A stretch of 64,000 bases of DNA from NCBI RefSeq assembly GCF_017744555.1, contig NZ_JAGIBD010000013.1, positions 85,430 through 149,429 of the forward strand, in the 5' to 3' direction. Positions 16,881-26,072 of the stretch are shown piece by piece. Below the pieces are notes generated by a model that ran no database searches, had not been told where the DNA came from, and saw only the letters and a program-made list of their open reading frames with translations. This DNA comes from Cellulomonas sp. GTDB taxonomy: Bacteria > Actinomycetota > Actinomycetes > Actinomycetales > Cellulomonadaceae. Every line of letters starts with the position of its first letter. Position 1 is the stretch's first letter. The translations under genes and the position numbers were made by a program.

Positions 16881-17801
16881 TCACGTTCGCATTGGCCCCG
16901 CCGACCCGTCGTCGTGCACCACCAGCACGGGGCAGCTGCTCTCCCTGATCACGGCGGAGCTGACCGACCCGAGCAGCATGCCCTGGAACGTGCCCAGCCC
17001 GCGCGAGCCGACGACCAGCAGTGCGGCGCGATGGGCGAGCCGCACCAGCGCGTCCGCCGGGTCGTCGTCGGTCAGCACGAGACGGACGTCGAGGAGCAGG
17101 TTCTCGGCACGCAACGCGTCCGCGATCGTGGCCACTGCCCGATGGCTGGGGTCGTCCCCGCCGGCGGTCGAGACAGGTGGTCGGGGCCCGTATCCGTAGG
17201 GGTCCGCGATCGTCGGGCGGACGTGGACGATCGTCATCGGCAGCGATCGCATGGCGGCCTCCCGAGCGGCGACCCGGGCCGCGGCGATCGAGGCGGGCGA
17301 GCCGTCCACGCCCACGACCACGACCTCGTCGGGGCTCGCCGGCGGGGTGGTGTCCGGATCCGGCTCGCCCGTCCTCCAGGGCCGGATCACCGCGACAGGG
17401 CAGCAGGCGTGCGCGGCGACGTGGACACCGGTCGACCCCGTCCGTGCTCGACCTGTGCGCGGCCGCGCACCGACGACGAGCAGCTGGGCCTCCACGCTCT
17501 GCTCGTGCAGGCACGGCACGGTCTGCCCGTGGATGATGCGCGACTCGACGGCGAGCCTCGGCAGCCGCTTCCGCAGCGTTGCCTCCTGGTCCGCGATGTA
17601 CGGTGCCGCGTCGGGATCCACGTCCTTGCCCCACTCCGGCGGGTACCAGCTCCACGGCGTGACCTGCCACGCGTCATCGATCGTGCGGACGAGTCTGACG
17701 CGTGCCGATCGACGCGCCGCCTCGGCCGCGCCCCACTCGAGCGTATGGGCGCTGCCGGGTGATCCGCTCAGTGCGATCACCACGGGTCCGTCGGCACGCA
17801 T
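16881..17801 (-). CDS. Double-domain universal stress protein (UspA family)
   Basis: This 306-residue protein is a paralogue of the proteins at 10172 and 17849 (shared start MRADGPVVIALSGSPGSAHTL and the W-x-WYP motif, here PWSWYPPEWG). Its first UspA domain has the RTGRARTGSTGVHVAAHACCPVAVI loop, the second VVGSRGLGTFQGMLLGSVSSAVIRE with the ATP loop. It lies 47 nt after the usp gene at 17849, so the two are probably one transcript from the box at 18807. Confidence 0.9.
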   Translation of the reverse strand: MRADGPVVIALSGSPGSAHTLEWGAAEAARRSARVRLVRTIDDAWQVTPWSWYPPEWGKDVDPDAAPYIADQEATLRKRLPRLAVESRIIHGQTVPCLHEQSVEAQLLVVGARPRTGRARTGSTGVHVAAHACCPVAVIRPWRTGEPDPDTTPPASPDEVVVVGVDGSPASIAAARVAAREAAMRSLPMTIVHVRPTIADPYGYGPRPPVSTAGGDDPSHRAVATIADALRAENLLLDVRLVLTDDDPADALVRLAHRAALLVVGSRGLGTFQGMLLGSVSSAVIRESSCPVLVVHDDGSAGPMRT

Positions 17802-17848
17802 GAGTGCCTCCTCGCTCTCCGCACGACCGGCCGCCGATCAGCCGCCCG

Positions 17849-18718
17849 TCAGCCGTGGTCGCGTGCCACGAGGACGGGAACCGTCGCCTCGCGGATCACC
17901 GCGCTGCTGACAGAGCCGAGCAGCATGCCGATGAAGGTGCCCAGACCCCGGGATCCCACGACGAGCAAGGCGTTACCTGCACCGAGCTCGACCAGCGCGT
18001 CTGCTGCGTCGTCGTCGACCAGCGCGAGCTCGATCGTGAGGTCGCGGTGCTCGTCCTGAAGCGACTCGACGACGACGAGCGCACCCTTGTCAGCAGGGTC
18101 GTCCGGGTCGTCTGTCGCGAGCGGCAGCGCTCCGCCGAGGTGGGGCCCGGTCGGACGCGCGTGCACCACGCGGAGGCGGCCGTCGCGCATCGCAGCTTCG
18201 CCCGCGGCGAGGCGAGCGGCGGCGAGCGACCCCAGCGACCCGTCGACACCGACGACCACAGCCGGCTCCGGTGACGCGGTGAGGTTCGGGTCCGAACGGA
18301 CGGCCGCCACGGGACAACTGGCGTGTGCGGCGACGTGGAGAGCCAACGAGCCCGTGCGAGAGGGACGCGACCGCGTTGGTGCACCCACGACGAGCAGCTG
18401 CGCCCCGCCGCTCAGCGCCCTCAGCGCAGGCACGGTCCGGCCGTGCATCACGTGCGTGCGCACGGTCAGGTGCGGGTGGTGGTCGACGACGCGAGCCGCC
18501 CGGTCGGCAAGGTCGTCGGCGAGTTCGGCCTCGACGCTCGTGCTGTCGACGAGCGTCGGGTACCAGGCCCACGGCGCGAGCCGCCAGGTCTCATCGATCG
18601 CGCGGACGATCAGCAGGTCCGCGGACCGTCGGACCGCTTCGTCGGCGGCCCACTGGAGTGTCTCCGAGCTGTGTGGCGCGCCGTCCAATGCAACGACCAC
18701 AGGTCCGTCGGTACGCAT
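17849..18718 (-). CDS. Double-domain universal stress protein (UspA family)
   Basis: This 289-residue protein is the closest local paralogue of the usp at 16881 (MRTDGPVVVALDGAPHSSETLQWAADEA, then PWAWYPTLV). The second domain carries VVGSRGLGTFIGMLLGSVSSAVIRE, an intact ATP-binding loop. The ATG at 18718 is chosen because it aligns with the paralogues and follows GAGGAGG; the longer open frame to 19108 is not conserved. A near-perfect DosR box lies 89 nt upstream. Confidence 0.9.
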   Translation of the reverse strand: MRTDGPVVVALDGAPHSSETLQWAADEAVRRSADLLIVRAIDETWRLAPWAWYPTLVDSTSVEAELADDLADRAARVVDHHPHLTVRTHVMHGRTVPALRALSGGAQLLVVGAPTRSRPSRTGSLALHVAAHASCPVAAVRSDPNLTASPEPAVVVGVDGSLGSLAAARLAAGEAAMRDGRLRVVHARPTGPHLGGALPLATDDPDDPADKGALVVVESLQDEHRDLTIELALVDDDAADALVELGAGNALLVVGSRGLGTFIGMLLGSVSSAVIREATVPVLVARDHG

Positions 18719-18806
18719 GACTCGCCTCCTCGGGCTGCCGGAACGGCCCTCTGCCGGAAACGCACCGCTTGACTCCAGCGTCGTCCTGCGGGGCGCTGCC
18801 CGTCCC

Positions 18807-18820
18807 GGGACCTCAGTCCC
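18807..18820 (-). promoter_or_regulatory. DosR-type box upstream of the tandem usp operon
   Basis: On the minus strand this is GGGACTGAGGTCCC, with every fixed base of the DosR core (GGGACT-N3-GTCCC) present. It is 89 nt upstream of the usp start at 18718. This is the best match of the six boxes. Confidence 0.75.
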
Positions 18821-18973
18821 TGGTTGCCGATGCTGCTCGTGGGCCGTCGACGTCTTGCGTCGCACGAGCATCGCCGCCCAGCGCCGGCCACGAGGCATCG
18901 GCACGGTGAGGCTCGCGCGGCGACGTGCTGGTCGGTCCTGGGTGAGGATCGAGCAATCTCGACGGGCGCACGC

Positions 18974-19001
18974 CGGGCTGCCACGATTTGAACCTACGAC
19001 C
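18974..19001 (-). repeat. Diverged copy of the tRNA-Pro 3' end (candidate att remnant)
   Basis: This 28-nt segment matches 25 of 28 positions of the 3' part of the tRNA-Pro gene at 19179-19206 (T-arm and acceptor strand) in the same orientation, 205 bp away. The substitutions break T-stem pairs and no D-arm or anticodon arm follows, so it is not a functional tRNA. Partial 3' tRNA copies are typical footprints of tyrosine-recombinase integration. A 16-bp palindrome (CTCGCGGATCCGCGAG, 19003-19018) adjoins it. Confidence 0.5.
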
Positions 19002-19138
19002 TCTCGCGGATCCGCGAGGCGCCCGCGACATCGCGGCCGCACTGCTGCGGCTGGCGTGGCTTGTCGCGTCGTGCGAGGCGACCATCGCTCGTCGAAAGCG
19101 TGGGGCAAGACGTGGGCTCAACCTGCGACGATCAAGAC

Positions 19139-19173
19139 TCAGGCCTGGTGAGACACCGTCTCACCAGGCCTGA
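19139..19173 (-). terminator. Terminator downstream of tRNA-Pro
   Basis: This is a perfect 16-bp inverted repeat (arms 19139-19154 and 19158-19173) with a 3-nt loop, 5 nt after the tRNA 3' end on the minus strand. It is followed by a short T-containing stretch (GTCTTGAT). It probably ends the tRNA or der transcript. Confidence 0.75.
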
Positions 19174-19177
19174 TGCG

Positions 19178-19251
<74 letters not shown>

Positions 19252-19334
19252 ATGGCCCCCGCAGGAGCCTCGGAAACTCTACCCCACCAGCGACCCGGTC
19301 CCGTCATCGATACCGACCGGCGAGCCGCACACGC

Positions 19335-20810
19335 TCAGCGCTTCCGCTTCTCCCGCACGCGCACGGAGATCGAGATGGGCGTCCCCTCGAACCCGAACGT
19401 CTCGCGGAGCCGGCGCTCGATGTACCGGCGGTAGCCGGGGTCGAGGAACCCGGTGGTGAAGATGACGAACCGGGGCGGCCGGGTGGACGCCTGGGTGGCG
19501 AACAGGATGCGCGGCTGCTTCCCGCCGCGCAGGGGGTGCGGGTGGGCGGCGACGAGCTCACCGAGGAACGCGTTGAGGCGTCCGGTGGAGATGCGGGTGT
19601 CCCACGACTCGAGCGACCGCTCGAGGGCGGGCACGAGCCGGTCGGTGTGCCACCCGGTGCGGGCGGAGATGTTGACGCGCGGCGCCCACTGCACCTGGAC
19701 GAGGTCCTGCTCGATCTCGCGCTCCAGGAACGGGCGGCGGTCCTCGTCCATGAGGTCCCACTTGTTGTACGCGATGACGAGGGCGCGACCCGCGTCGACG
19801 ACCTGTGAGATGACGCGGGTGTCCTGCTCGGTCATCTTCGTCGAGGCGTCGATGAGGACGACGGCGACCTCGGCCTTCTCGATCGCGGCCTGGGTCCGCA
19901 GCGACGCGTAGAAGTCGGCGCCGGACGTCTGGTGGACGCGGCGGCGGATGCCGGCGGTGTCGACGAACACCCACGGCTTGCCCTTGAGCGCGACGAGCTC
20001 GTCCACCGGGTCACGCGTCGTGCCGGCGACGGAGTCGACGACGACGCGGTCGGCGCCGAGCACCTTGTTGAGCAGCGACGACTTGCCGACGTTGGGCCGG
20101 CCGACGAGCGCGACGCGGCGGGGCCCGTCGGGGATGGCGTGGCCGTGCGCGGAGACGAGCGGCAGGGCGTCCATCGCGGCGTCGAGCAGGTCGCCGGTGC
20201 CGCGGCCGTGCAGGGCGGAGACGGGGAACGGCTCGCCGAGTCCGAGCGACCAGAGGGCGGCGGCGTCGGCCTCGCCGGCGGGCCCGTCGACCTTGTTGGC
20301 GCACAGCACGACAGGCTTGCCCGAGCGGCGCAGCAGGCGGACGACCTGCGTGTCGGTCTCGGTGACGCCGACGGTGGCGTCGACGACGAAGATCACGGCG
20401 TCGGCGAGCGAGACGGCGACCTCGGCCTGCTGGGCGACGCGCGCGTCGATCCCCGCGACGTCGACCTCCCAGCCGCCGGTGTCGACGAGCGTGAAGCGGC
20501 GCCCGGACCAGTCGGCGGGGTAGCTCACGCGGTCGCGGGTGACACCCGGCTTGTCCTCGACGACCGCCTCGCGGCGGCCGATGATGCGGTTGACGAGCGT
20601 CGACTTGCCGACGTTCGGGCGCCCGACAACGGCGAGCACGGGAAGGACGACCACGGGCTCCTCGCCGAGCTCACCGACGTCCTCGGCGTGCAGGAGCGCG
20701 AGGTCCTCGTCCTCGAGCTCGTACTCCGTGAGCCCGGCGCGCAGCGCCCGCTCGCGGTCGGCGTCACCGGTCTCGTCGGGCAGCACCAGGGCGGGATCGG
20801 TCTCGGTCAT
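19335..20810 (-). CDS. der: Ribosome biogenesis GTPase Der
   Basis: This 491-residue GTPase has two tandem G domains ([27 protein letters not shown]; then [29 protein letters not shown]) and a C-terminal KH-like domain ([36 protein letters not shown]). An acidic N-terminal extension of about 50 residues is normal in Actinobacteria. It acts in 50S subunit assembly. ATG at 20810. It is the last protein gene of the ctaB/xerD-to-der minus-strand run, 56 nt after the methyltransferase gene. Confidence 0.97.
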   Translation of the reverse strand: MTETDPALVLPDETGDADRERALRAGLTEYELEDEDLALLHAEDVGELGEEPVVVLPVLAVVGRPNVGKSTLVNRIIGRREAVVEDKPGVTRDRVSYPADWSGRRFTLVDTGGWEVDVAGIDARVAQQAEVAVSLADAVIFVVDATVGVTETDTQVVRLLRRSGKPVVLCANKVDGPAGEADAAALWSLGLGEPFPVSALHGRGTGDLLDAAMDALPLVSAHGHAIPDGPRRVALVGRPNVGKSSLLNKVLGADRVVVDSVAGTTRDPVDELVALKGKPWVFVDTAGIRRRVHQTSGADFYASLRTQAAIEKAEVAVVLIDASTKMTEQDTRVISQVVDAGRALVIAYNKWDLMDEDRRPFLEREIEQDLVQVQWAPRVNISARTGWHTDRLVPALERSLESWDTRISTGRLNAFLGELVAAHPHPLRGGKQPRILFATQASTRPPRFVIFTTGFLDPGYRRYIERRLRETFGFEGTPISISVRVREKRKR

Positions 20811-20866
20811 GCCCCCATTGTCCCCTGCGCGGCGACCGGGCCGCGACGACGAGGCCGAGAGCCGGG

Positions 20867-21685
20867 TCACGGCCGCCAGACGGCGACCTCGACGTCGTGC
20901 GTCCGCTCGCTGAACATCCCGTCAGGAGCGACGTCGAGCAGCACCGCCCGCACGTCGGCCGCGAAGGCCCCCAGGCGGTCGCCGAACAAGTGCGGCGCGG
21001 AGCTGGACATCGACAGGAGCGACGCGAGGACGTCGTCGGCGCTGCGTGGCACCGCGTCGCCGCCCGACACGACGAGGCGTTCCGGACCGGCGTAACCGGC
21101 GGCGCGCATGACGTCGTCCTCGCCGCTGCGCGTACCGCCGGGCAGCGTGCCCTGACCTGCGCGTCGTACGGGCCCGAGGTAGGTCGCGACCAGCGCGTCG
21201 AGCCGGGTCCATGGAGGCCGCGGGTGCGGCAGCGGGTCGTCGCCGTCGACGCCGCGGTGCGTCATCGACGCCACGTGCACCCAGGCGCCGTGCTCGTCGA
21301 GCATCCCCCGCACGGCGTCCGCGACCTCCTCCTGCCGCATCCAGTGGAACGACTGCGCGAACGTCACGGTCCGGAACAGCCCGAGGTCGGCGGGCAGGTC
21401 CTCCGCGCGCAGCGCACGCCACACGACTCGCGGCGCACCCGACGAACGCGCCGCCTCGGCGAGCATGTCCGGGTCGGCGTCGATCCCGACCGACGAGGCG
21501 TGCAGCGGCGCGAGCAGCGCCGTCAAGGACCCCGGTCCGCACCCGACGTCGAGGAGCCGGCCGGTGCCGTCGAGCCCGAGCGCATCCTGCAGCACGGACG
21601 CGAGCCGCGCCGGGTAGGGCATCCGGCCACGTGGATAGTGCTGCGCGCTGCCTGCGAACAGGGTCGGGTCCCACTCCCACGTCAT
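20867..21685 (-). CDS. Class I SAM-dependent methyltransferase
   Basis: This 272-residue protein has motif [18 protein letters not shown], the acidic loop [12 protein letters not shown], the motif [13 protein letters not shown] and the methyltransferase-11 type fold. The opening [23 protein letters not shown] resembles ubiE-like and trans-aconitate-type methyltransferases of Actinobacteria. The substrate is unknown. GGGGGAGCGAG precedes the ATG at 21685. It starts 11 nt after plsC, so it is in the same operon. Confidence 0.85.
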   Translation of the reverse strand: MTWEWDPTLFAGSAQHYPRGRMPYPARLASVLQDALGLDGTGRLLDVGCGPGSLTALLAPLHASSVGIDADPDMLAEAARSSGAPRVVWRALRAEDLPADLGLFRTVTFAQSFHWMRQEEVADAVRGMLDEHGAWVHVASMTHRGVDGDDPLPHPRPPWTRLDALVATYLGPVRRAGQGTLPGGTRSGEDDVMRAAGYAGPERLVVSGGDAVPRSADDVLASLLSMSSSAPHLFGDRLGAFAADVRAVLLDVAPDGMFSERTHDVEVAVWRP

Positions 21686-21696
21686 CTCGCTCCCCC

Positions 21697-22389
21697 TCAG
21701 CGGGTCCGTTCGCGGTTCGGGTCGTCGGCCGGCAGCACCAGCCCCGTGCGAGCGGAAGCCCGGTCGACGAGGTCCGCCAGCGCGACCCGGATCGACTCGT
21801 TCGCGTCGACGAGCGCGGCCCGGCCCGACGTTCCCGCGGCACGCTCCAGGACGAGAGGCTCCCCGAACTCGATCGCCAGCCGCCGGCGCAGCCCAGGCAC
21901 GTGCCCGACGGACTCGCCGGTGCGCCGCGTGCCGAGCACCGCGACAGGCACGACGGGCGCGTGCCCGTTGAGCGCGAGCCACGCGACGCCTGCCCGGGCG
22001 CTCGTCGCGTCACCGCGTCCCCGGTTCCCCTCGGGGAAGACCCCGACGCACCCGCCGCGCTTGAGCACGCCGAGGGCGGAGACGAGCGCCGCCCGTCCGC
22101 CCTCCCGGTCGACGGGGATCTGCCCGGCGGCCTGCAGCACCCAGCCGACCGGCCCGGTGAACATCTCCTCCTTGACGAGGATGTGCGCCGGCCGGGGCGC
22201 GACGCCGAGCAGCACGGGACCGTCGACGACACCGGTGTGGTTGGCCGCGAGCAGCACGGGCCCGTCAACCGGCACCCGGTCCGCCCCGACGACATCGGCG
22301 TCCCACACGACCCGTGCGAGGAACCGCCCGACCCACCGCGACCACGCCGGCCCGGCCGGACCGGGGACGCGCGGCGAGTGGGCGCTCAT
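21697..22389 (-). CDS. plsC: 1-acyl-sn-glycerol-3-phosphate acyltransferase (PlsC family)
   Basis: This 230-residue acyltransferase has the catalytic motif NHTGVVD (H-x4-D), the substrate motif FPEGNRGRG and the VPVAVLGT motif. It would acylate lysophosphatidic acid, or a related lysolipid, at the membrane. Its start overlaps the cmk stop by 4 nt (ATGA), the usual cmk-plsC-der arrangement in Actinobacteria. There is no obvious membrane helix except a short N-terminal hydrophobic stretch. Confidence 0.9.
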   Translation of the reverse strand: MSAHSPRVPGPAGPAWSRWVGRFLARVVWDADVVGADRVPVDGPVLLAANHTGVVDGPVLLGVAPRPAHILVKEEMFTGPVGWVLQAAGQIPVDREGGRAALVSALGVLKRGGCVGVFPEGNRGRGDATSARAGVAWLALNGHAPVVPVAVLGTRRTGESVGHVPGLRRRLAIEFGEPLVLERAAGTSGRAALVDANESIRVALADLVDRASARTGLVLPADDPNRERTR

Positions 22390-23117
22390 GCGCGGGCGAC
22401 CTCCGACGCGACGACGTCGAGCACGACCTGCACGGTCTGGTCGAAGTCGAGGTGGGACGAGTCCACCGTGACGACGCCGTCCGCGGCCACGTGGAACTGC
22501 ACGACGGTCGAGTCGTCGGCGTCGCGGCGCAGCACCTGGTCGCGCGTGGCCTCGACGGCGGCCGCGTCGTCGGAGCCGTGCACGTCCCGTGCCCGACGAG
22601 CGAGGCGGGCCTCCTCGCTCGCGGTGAGCAACACCCGCACGTCGGCGTCGGGAGCCACGACGGTCGTGATGTCCCGGCCCTCCGCGACGACCCCGCGGCC
22701 GCCCGACCAGGACGACGGGTCGCGCTCCGCGTCGATCGCCGCACGCTGCAGCCGGCCGAGCTCGGCCCGGACCTCGAGGTTCGTCGCGACGGCGCTCACA
22801 GCCGCGGAGATCGCGGTCTCCCGGATGGCCGCACCGATGTCGGTCCCCCCGACGCTGACCGTGGGGTTCGACGGGTCGACGCCGAGGACGAGCGGCATCG
22901 CCCGGACGGCGTCCGCGACGGCGGCGGTGTCGTCCAGCGCGATCCCCTGCTCGAGGCACCACCAGGTCGCCGCCCGGTAGGTCGCCCCCGTGTCGAGGAA
23001 CGCGAGCCCGAGGGCCTTCGCGACGGCGCGCGAGACGCTCGACTTGCCGGACCCCGAGGGTCCGTCGATCGCCACGACCAGGGCGGGAACTGCCGTGCTC
23101 AACTCACCAGTCTCCAT
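22386..23117 (-). CDS. cmk: Cytidylate kinase
   Basis: This 243-residue kinase has the P-loop VAIDGPSGSGKSSVSR, the LDTGATYRA motif, the central GRDITTVV motif and the lid region RRARDVHGSD. It phosphorylates CMP and dCMP. The ATG at 23117 gives a 19-nt overlap with tyrA; a clear Shine-Dalgarno sequence is lacking, so the start could be a few codons later. It sits within the tyrA-cmk-plsC overlapping run. Confidence 0.95.
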   Translation of the reverse strand: METGELSTAVPALVVAIDGPSGSGKSSVSRAVAKALGLAFLDTGATYRAATWWCLEQGIALDDTAAVADAVRAMPLVLGVDPSNPTVSVGGTDIGAAIRETAISAAVSAVATNLEVRAELGRLQRAAIDAERDPSSWSGGRGVVAEGRDITTVVAPDADVRVLLTASEEARLARRARDVHGSDDAAAVEATRDQVLRRDADDSTVVQFHVAADGVVTVDSSHLDFDQTVQVVLDVVASEVARA

Positions 23118-24208
23118 CCGCGGGCCGTCAGCTCCGCCTCGAGGTGCTCGACGCTGCCGGGCAGCACCGAGATGCCCGCCATGCCGACCGGCCGACCTGC
23201 GGCGTGCTCCAGCTGCAGGTCCTCCAGGTTGACGCCCGCCTCCCCCACGTCGGTCAGCAGCCGCGCGAGCTCGCCGGGGGCGTCCGGGACGAGCACCGTG
23301 ACCACACGGTAGACGCGCTGCACGCCGCCGTGCTTGCCGGGGATCCGGGCGACGCCGGCGTTGCCGTCGGCAACCGCCTGGGCGATCGTCGCGAGCGCGC
23401 CGAGCTCGACCGTCTCCGGCCCCGTCGCCGCATCGGCACTGGTCAGCGCGCCGATCACGGCGTCGAGGTCGGTCCGCAGGTCGGCCAGCACCTGCCGCAC
23501 CGCGCCGGCGTTCGCGGCGAGGATCGACGTCCACAGCGCAGGGTCCGACGCCGCGAGGCGCGTCACGTCGCGCAGGCCCTGACCCGCGAGGCCCAGGGCT
23601 GTCTCGTCGACGCCCCGCAGCCGCGCGGCGACGAGGCTCGCGGCGACCTGCGGCACGTGCGAGACGACGGCGACGGCGGCGTCGTGCGCGTCGGCGTCCA
23701 TCGACACCGGGACGGCACCCAGGTCGACGGCGAGCGCGCGCACCGCGAGGATCGCGTCGGGCCGTGACGACCCGGAGTCGGTGATGACCCAGGGCCGCCC
23801 GAGGAACAGGTCCGGCACCGCCGCGGACGGACCGGAGCGCTCGCGCCCCGCCATCGGGTGGGAGCCCACGTACCGCGAGAGGTCGGCACCCGCGGCCCGC
23901 AGCTCGGCCAGCACGTGGCCCTTGACGCTGGCGACGTCGGTCACGACAGCGTCCGGGTGGGCCTCGAGCTCGGCGAGCACGACGTCCGCCGTGACGTCCG
24001 GCGGCGCCGCGACCACGACGAGTGCCGGGTCCGAGTCCTCGGGCGAGGCGGGACGGCCGGCACCGACGTCACGGGCCAGGGCGAGCGCGGTGCGTGACGG
24101 GTCGTGCAGCACGACGTCGCCCCCGCGGGTGGTGAGTCCGAGGCCGACGGACGCGCCGAGCAGCCCGGTCCCGACGACCCGCACGGTCCCCTGCGTCGCG
24201 AGCGTCAC
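23099..24208 (-). CDS. tyrA: Prephenate dehydrogenase with C-terminal ACT domain
   Basis: This 369-residue enzyme has an NAD-binding motif (RVVGTGLLGASVGL), the DVASVKG and SHPMAGRERSG active-site motifs, the helical dimerisation domain (HVPQVAASLVAARL, GLRDVTRLAASDP) and an ACT regulatory domain from about residue 295 (VLVPDAPGELARLLTDVG). It converts prephenate to 4-hydroxyphenylpyruvate for tyrosine synthesis; the ACT domain implies tyrosine feedback. It overlaps rluB by 4 nt. Confidence 0.95.
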   Translation of the reverse strand: MTLATQGTVRVVGTGLLGASVGLGLTTRGGDVVLHDPSRTALALARDVGAGRPASPEDSDPALVVVAAPPDVTADVVLAELEAHPDAVVTDVASVKGHVLAELRAAGADLSRYVGSHPMAGRERSGPSAAVPDLFLGRPWVITDSGSSRPDAILAVRALAVDLGAVPVSMDADAHDAAVAVVSHVPQVAASLVAARLRGVDETALGLAGQGLRDVTRLAASDPALWTSILAANAGAVRQVLADLRTDLDAVIGALTSADAATGPETVELGALATIAQAVADGNAGVARIPGKHGGVQRVYRVVTVLVPDAPGELARLLTDVGEAGVNLEDLQLEHAAGRPVGMAGISVLPGSVEHLEAELTARGWRLVS

Positions 24209-25413
24209 ATCCCCGCCTGGGTCATGAGCGAGCCGACCTCCGTCTTCGACAGCCCGCGCGTGCGGCCCGGCTTGAGGTCACCCAGCCGGATCGGGCCGAT
24301 CGCAGTGCGGACCAGGCGCGAGACGGGGTACCCGACCTCGTCGAACAGCCGCCGCACGATGCGGTTGCGGCCCTCGTGCAAGGTGACCTCGACGAGGCTC
24401 GCCTGCGGCGTGAGCTGCACGACGTTGAACCGGTCCAGCACGACGGGCCCGTCCTCCAGCTCGATGCCCTTCAGCAGCCGGCCGGCGAGCGAGGGCGGCA
24501 CCTTGCCCTCGAGGTGGGCCAGGTAGGTCTTCGCGACGCCGTGCGACGGGTGCGACAGCCGGTTCGCGAGGTCACCGTCGTTGGTCAGGAGGATGAGTCC
24601 CTCGGTGTCGGCGTCGAGCCGCCCGACGTGGAACAGCCGCTCCTCACGGTTCGCGACGTACTGACCGATCGACGGACGGCCTTCGGGGTCGTGCATCGTC
24701 GAGACGACGCCCTTGGGCTTGTTGAGCGCGATCGTGATGAGCGACGAGTCGAGCTGCACCCGCATGCCGTCCACGTGGATGACCGCGTGCAGCGGGTCGA
24801 CGCGGACGCCGAGCTCGAGCACCGGGCTGCCGTCGACCGTCACGCGACCCGACGCGATGAGCTCCTCGCACGCCCGGCGCGAGCCCATCCCCGCCGCGGC
24901 GAGCACCTTCTGCAGGCGGACGCCCTCGGGGTCGTGCACGTCGATCGTCGGCTGCGGCGCGGGCCGCTGCGGCGGACGCGACCGGCCGGGCGGGCGTCCT
25001 GCCGTGCCGGCGCCCTTGGACCCGCCGCTCGCACCACCCCGACGGGCCGCAGCGCCACGGGCACCCGTCGACCCGCCACGCGACGCGCCCGCCCCGGCGG
25101 ACCCGGCACCGCCCCGCGGCGCGCTCGCGCCGGTCGACCCGGCACCGCCCCGTGAGGCACCACCGGCGGACCCGGCAGCGCCGCGCGACGCGCCGGTGCC
25201 GCTGCGCCCCGCGCCGCCCGACGGACGACCGCCGGCCTGGCCGCCTGACCGCGCACCGGCCGAGCCGCGACCGGAACCGCTCCGCCCGGCACCGCTCTGG
25301 CCCGACCCGCTCTGGCCCGACCCGCGCTGTCCCGAGCCTCCGGCGCCACGTCCACGTCCGCTGCCCTGGCTGCCGCCCTGGCCCGCGCCCCCGCGCCTGT
25401 CCTGCGCGCTCAT
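24205..25413 (-). CDS. rluB: 23S rRNA pseudouridine synthase RluB-type with long Gly/Ser/Arg/Ala-rich N-terminus
   Basis: This 402-residue protein carries about 155 residues of low-complexity Gly, Ser, Arg and Ala sequence, then an S4 RNA-binding domain (VRLQKVLAAAGMGSRRACEELI) and the RsuA/RluB catalytic domain with Asp in GRLDADTEGLILLT. It makes pseudouridine in 23S rRNA. The basic disordered tail probably adds nonspecific RNA binding; actinobacterial homologues often have such tails, but this one has many near-repeats of the form GGAGSAGA and ASRGG. Overlaps scpB and tyrA by 4 nt each. Confidence 0.93.
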   Translation of the reverse strand: MSAQDRRGGAGQGGSQGSGRGRGAGGSGQRGSGQSGSGQSGAGRSGSGRGSAGARSGGQAGGRPSGGAGRSGTGASRGAAGSAGGASRGGAGSTGASAPRGGAGSAGAGASRGGSTGARGAAARRGGASGGSKGAGTAGRPPGRSRPPQRPAPQPTIDVHDPEGVRLQKVLAAAGMGSRRACEELIASGRVTVDGSPVLELGVRVDPLHAVIHVDGMRVQLDSSLITIALNKPKGVVSTMHDPEGRPSIGQYVANREERLFHVGRLDADTEGLILLTNDGDLANRLSHPSHGVAKTYLAHLEGKVPPSLAGRLLKGIELEDGPVVLDRFNVVQLTPQASLVEVTLHEGRNRIVRRLFDEVGYPVSRLVRTAIGPIRLGDLKPGRTRGLSKTEVGSLMTQAGM

Positions 25414-26072
25414 CTGCTGTCTCCGATCGCCTGGTCGACGCCCTCGAGCCCCTCGATGTCCGGGAGGTAGGGCGCGAGCGGGGGCAGCTCGTCCAACGAG
25501 GACAGGCCCATCCGCTCCAAGAAGTATCCCGTGGTCGCGTACAGGACGGCGCCACTGCTCGGGTCCGTGCCGATCTCCGCGACGAGCCCGCGTGCCGTCA
25601 GGGTCCGTACGACGCCGTCGACGTTCACGCCGCGCACCGCCGACACCTGCCCCCGGGTCACCGGCTGCCGGTAGGCGATCACGGCGAGCGTCTCGAGCGC
25701 CGCCTGCGTGAGCCTCGCCGTCTGACCGTCGACGACGAACCGCCCGACCACGTCCGCGTACGGCGACGCCGAGTAGATCCGCCAGCCCTCCCCCGCGCGA
25801 CGCAGCTCGAACCCGCGCGGCCGGCCCCCGAGCTCACCCCGGTACTCCGCGGCGAGCTCGTCGAGCAGCGCCTCGACGCGGGCCGTGGGCAGCGCGAGGA
25901 CGGTCGCGAGGCGCAGCGCCGGGATCGGCTCGTCGGCGACCATGAGCACGGCCTCGAGCGCGGCGAGCGCACCGCCGGGCAGGTCGTCGACGTCGAACGC
26001 GAGCTCGTCCGCCTGTGGCGGGACGGCGTCGGCCTCGACGTCCGGGTCGGTCGCCTCGTCGTGCTCGGTCAT
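25410..26072 (-). CDS. scpB: Segregation and condensation protein B
   Basis: This 220-residue winged-helix protein has the ScpB signatures LAALEAVLMVADEPI, AALETLAVIAYRQPVTRGQVSAVRGV and LYATTGYFLERMGL. ScpB dimers bind ScpA in the SMC condensin complex. An acidic N-terminal segment of about 25 residues precedes the domain. It overlaps both scpA and rluB by 4 nt. Confidence 0.95.
   Translation of the reverse strand: MTEHDEATDPDVEADAVPPQADELAFDVDDLPGGALAALEAVLMVADEPIPALRLATVLALPTARVEALLDELAAEYRGELGGRPRGFELRRAGEGWRIYSASPYADVVGRFVVDGQTARLTQAALETLAVIAYRQPVTRGQVSAVRGVNVDGVVRTLTARGLVAEIGTDPSSGAVLYATTGYFLERMGLSSLDELPPLAPYLPDIEGLEGVDQAIGDSR

Larger units (their letters stand above)
18719..19138. other. 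420-bp gene-free region with DosR box and tRNA remnant
   Basis: I see no credible gene here. The left part carries the DosR-type box for the usp operon (18807-18820). The middle carries a 28-nt diverged copy of the tRNA-Pro 3' end (18974-19001) followed directly by a 16-bp perfect palindrome (19003-19018). The right part is unassigned until the tRNA terminator at 19139. It marks the boundary between the stress-gene region and the housekeeping operon. Confidence 0.6.

Noticed and set aside
24948..25413. Repeats at the start of rluB as a CRISPR or tandem-repeat locus
   Set aside because: They are imperfect, in frame and encode a Gly/Ser/Arg-rich tail; no spacer structure. No CRISPR array was seen anywhere in the window.
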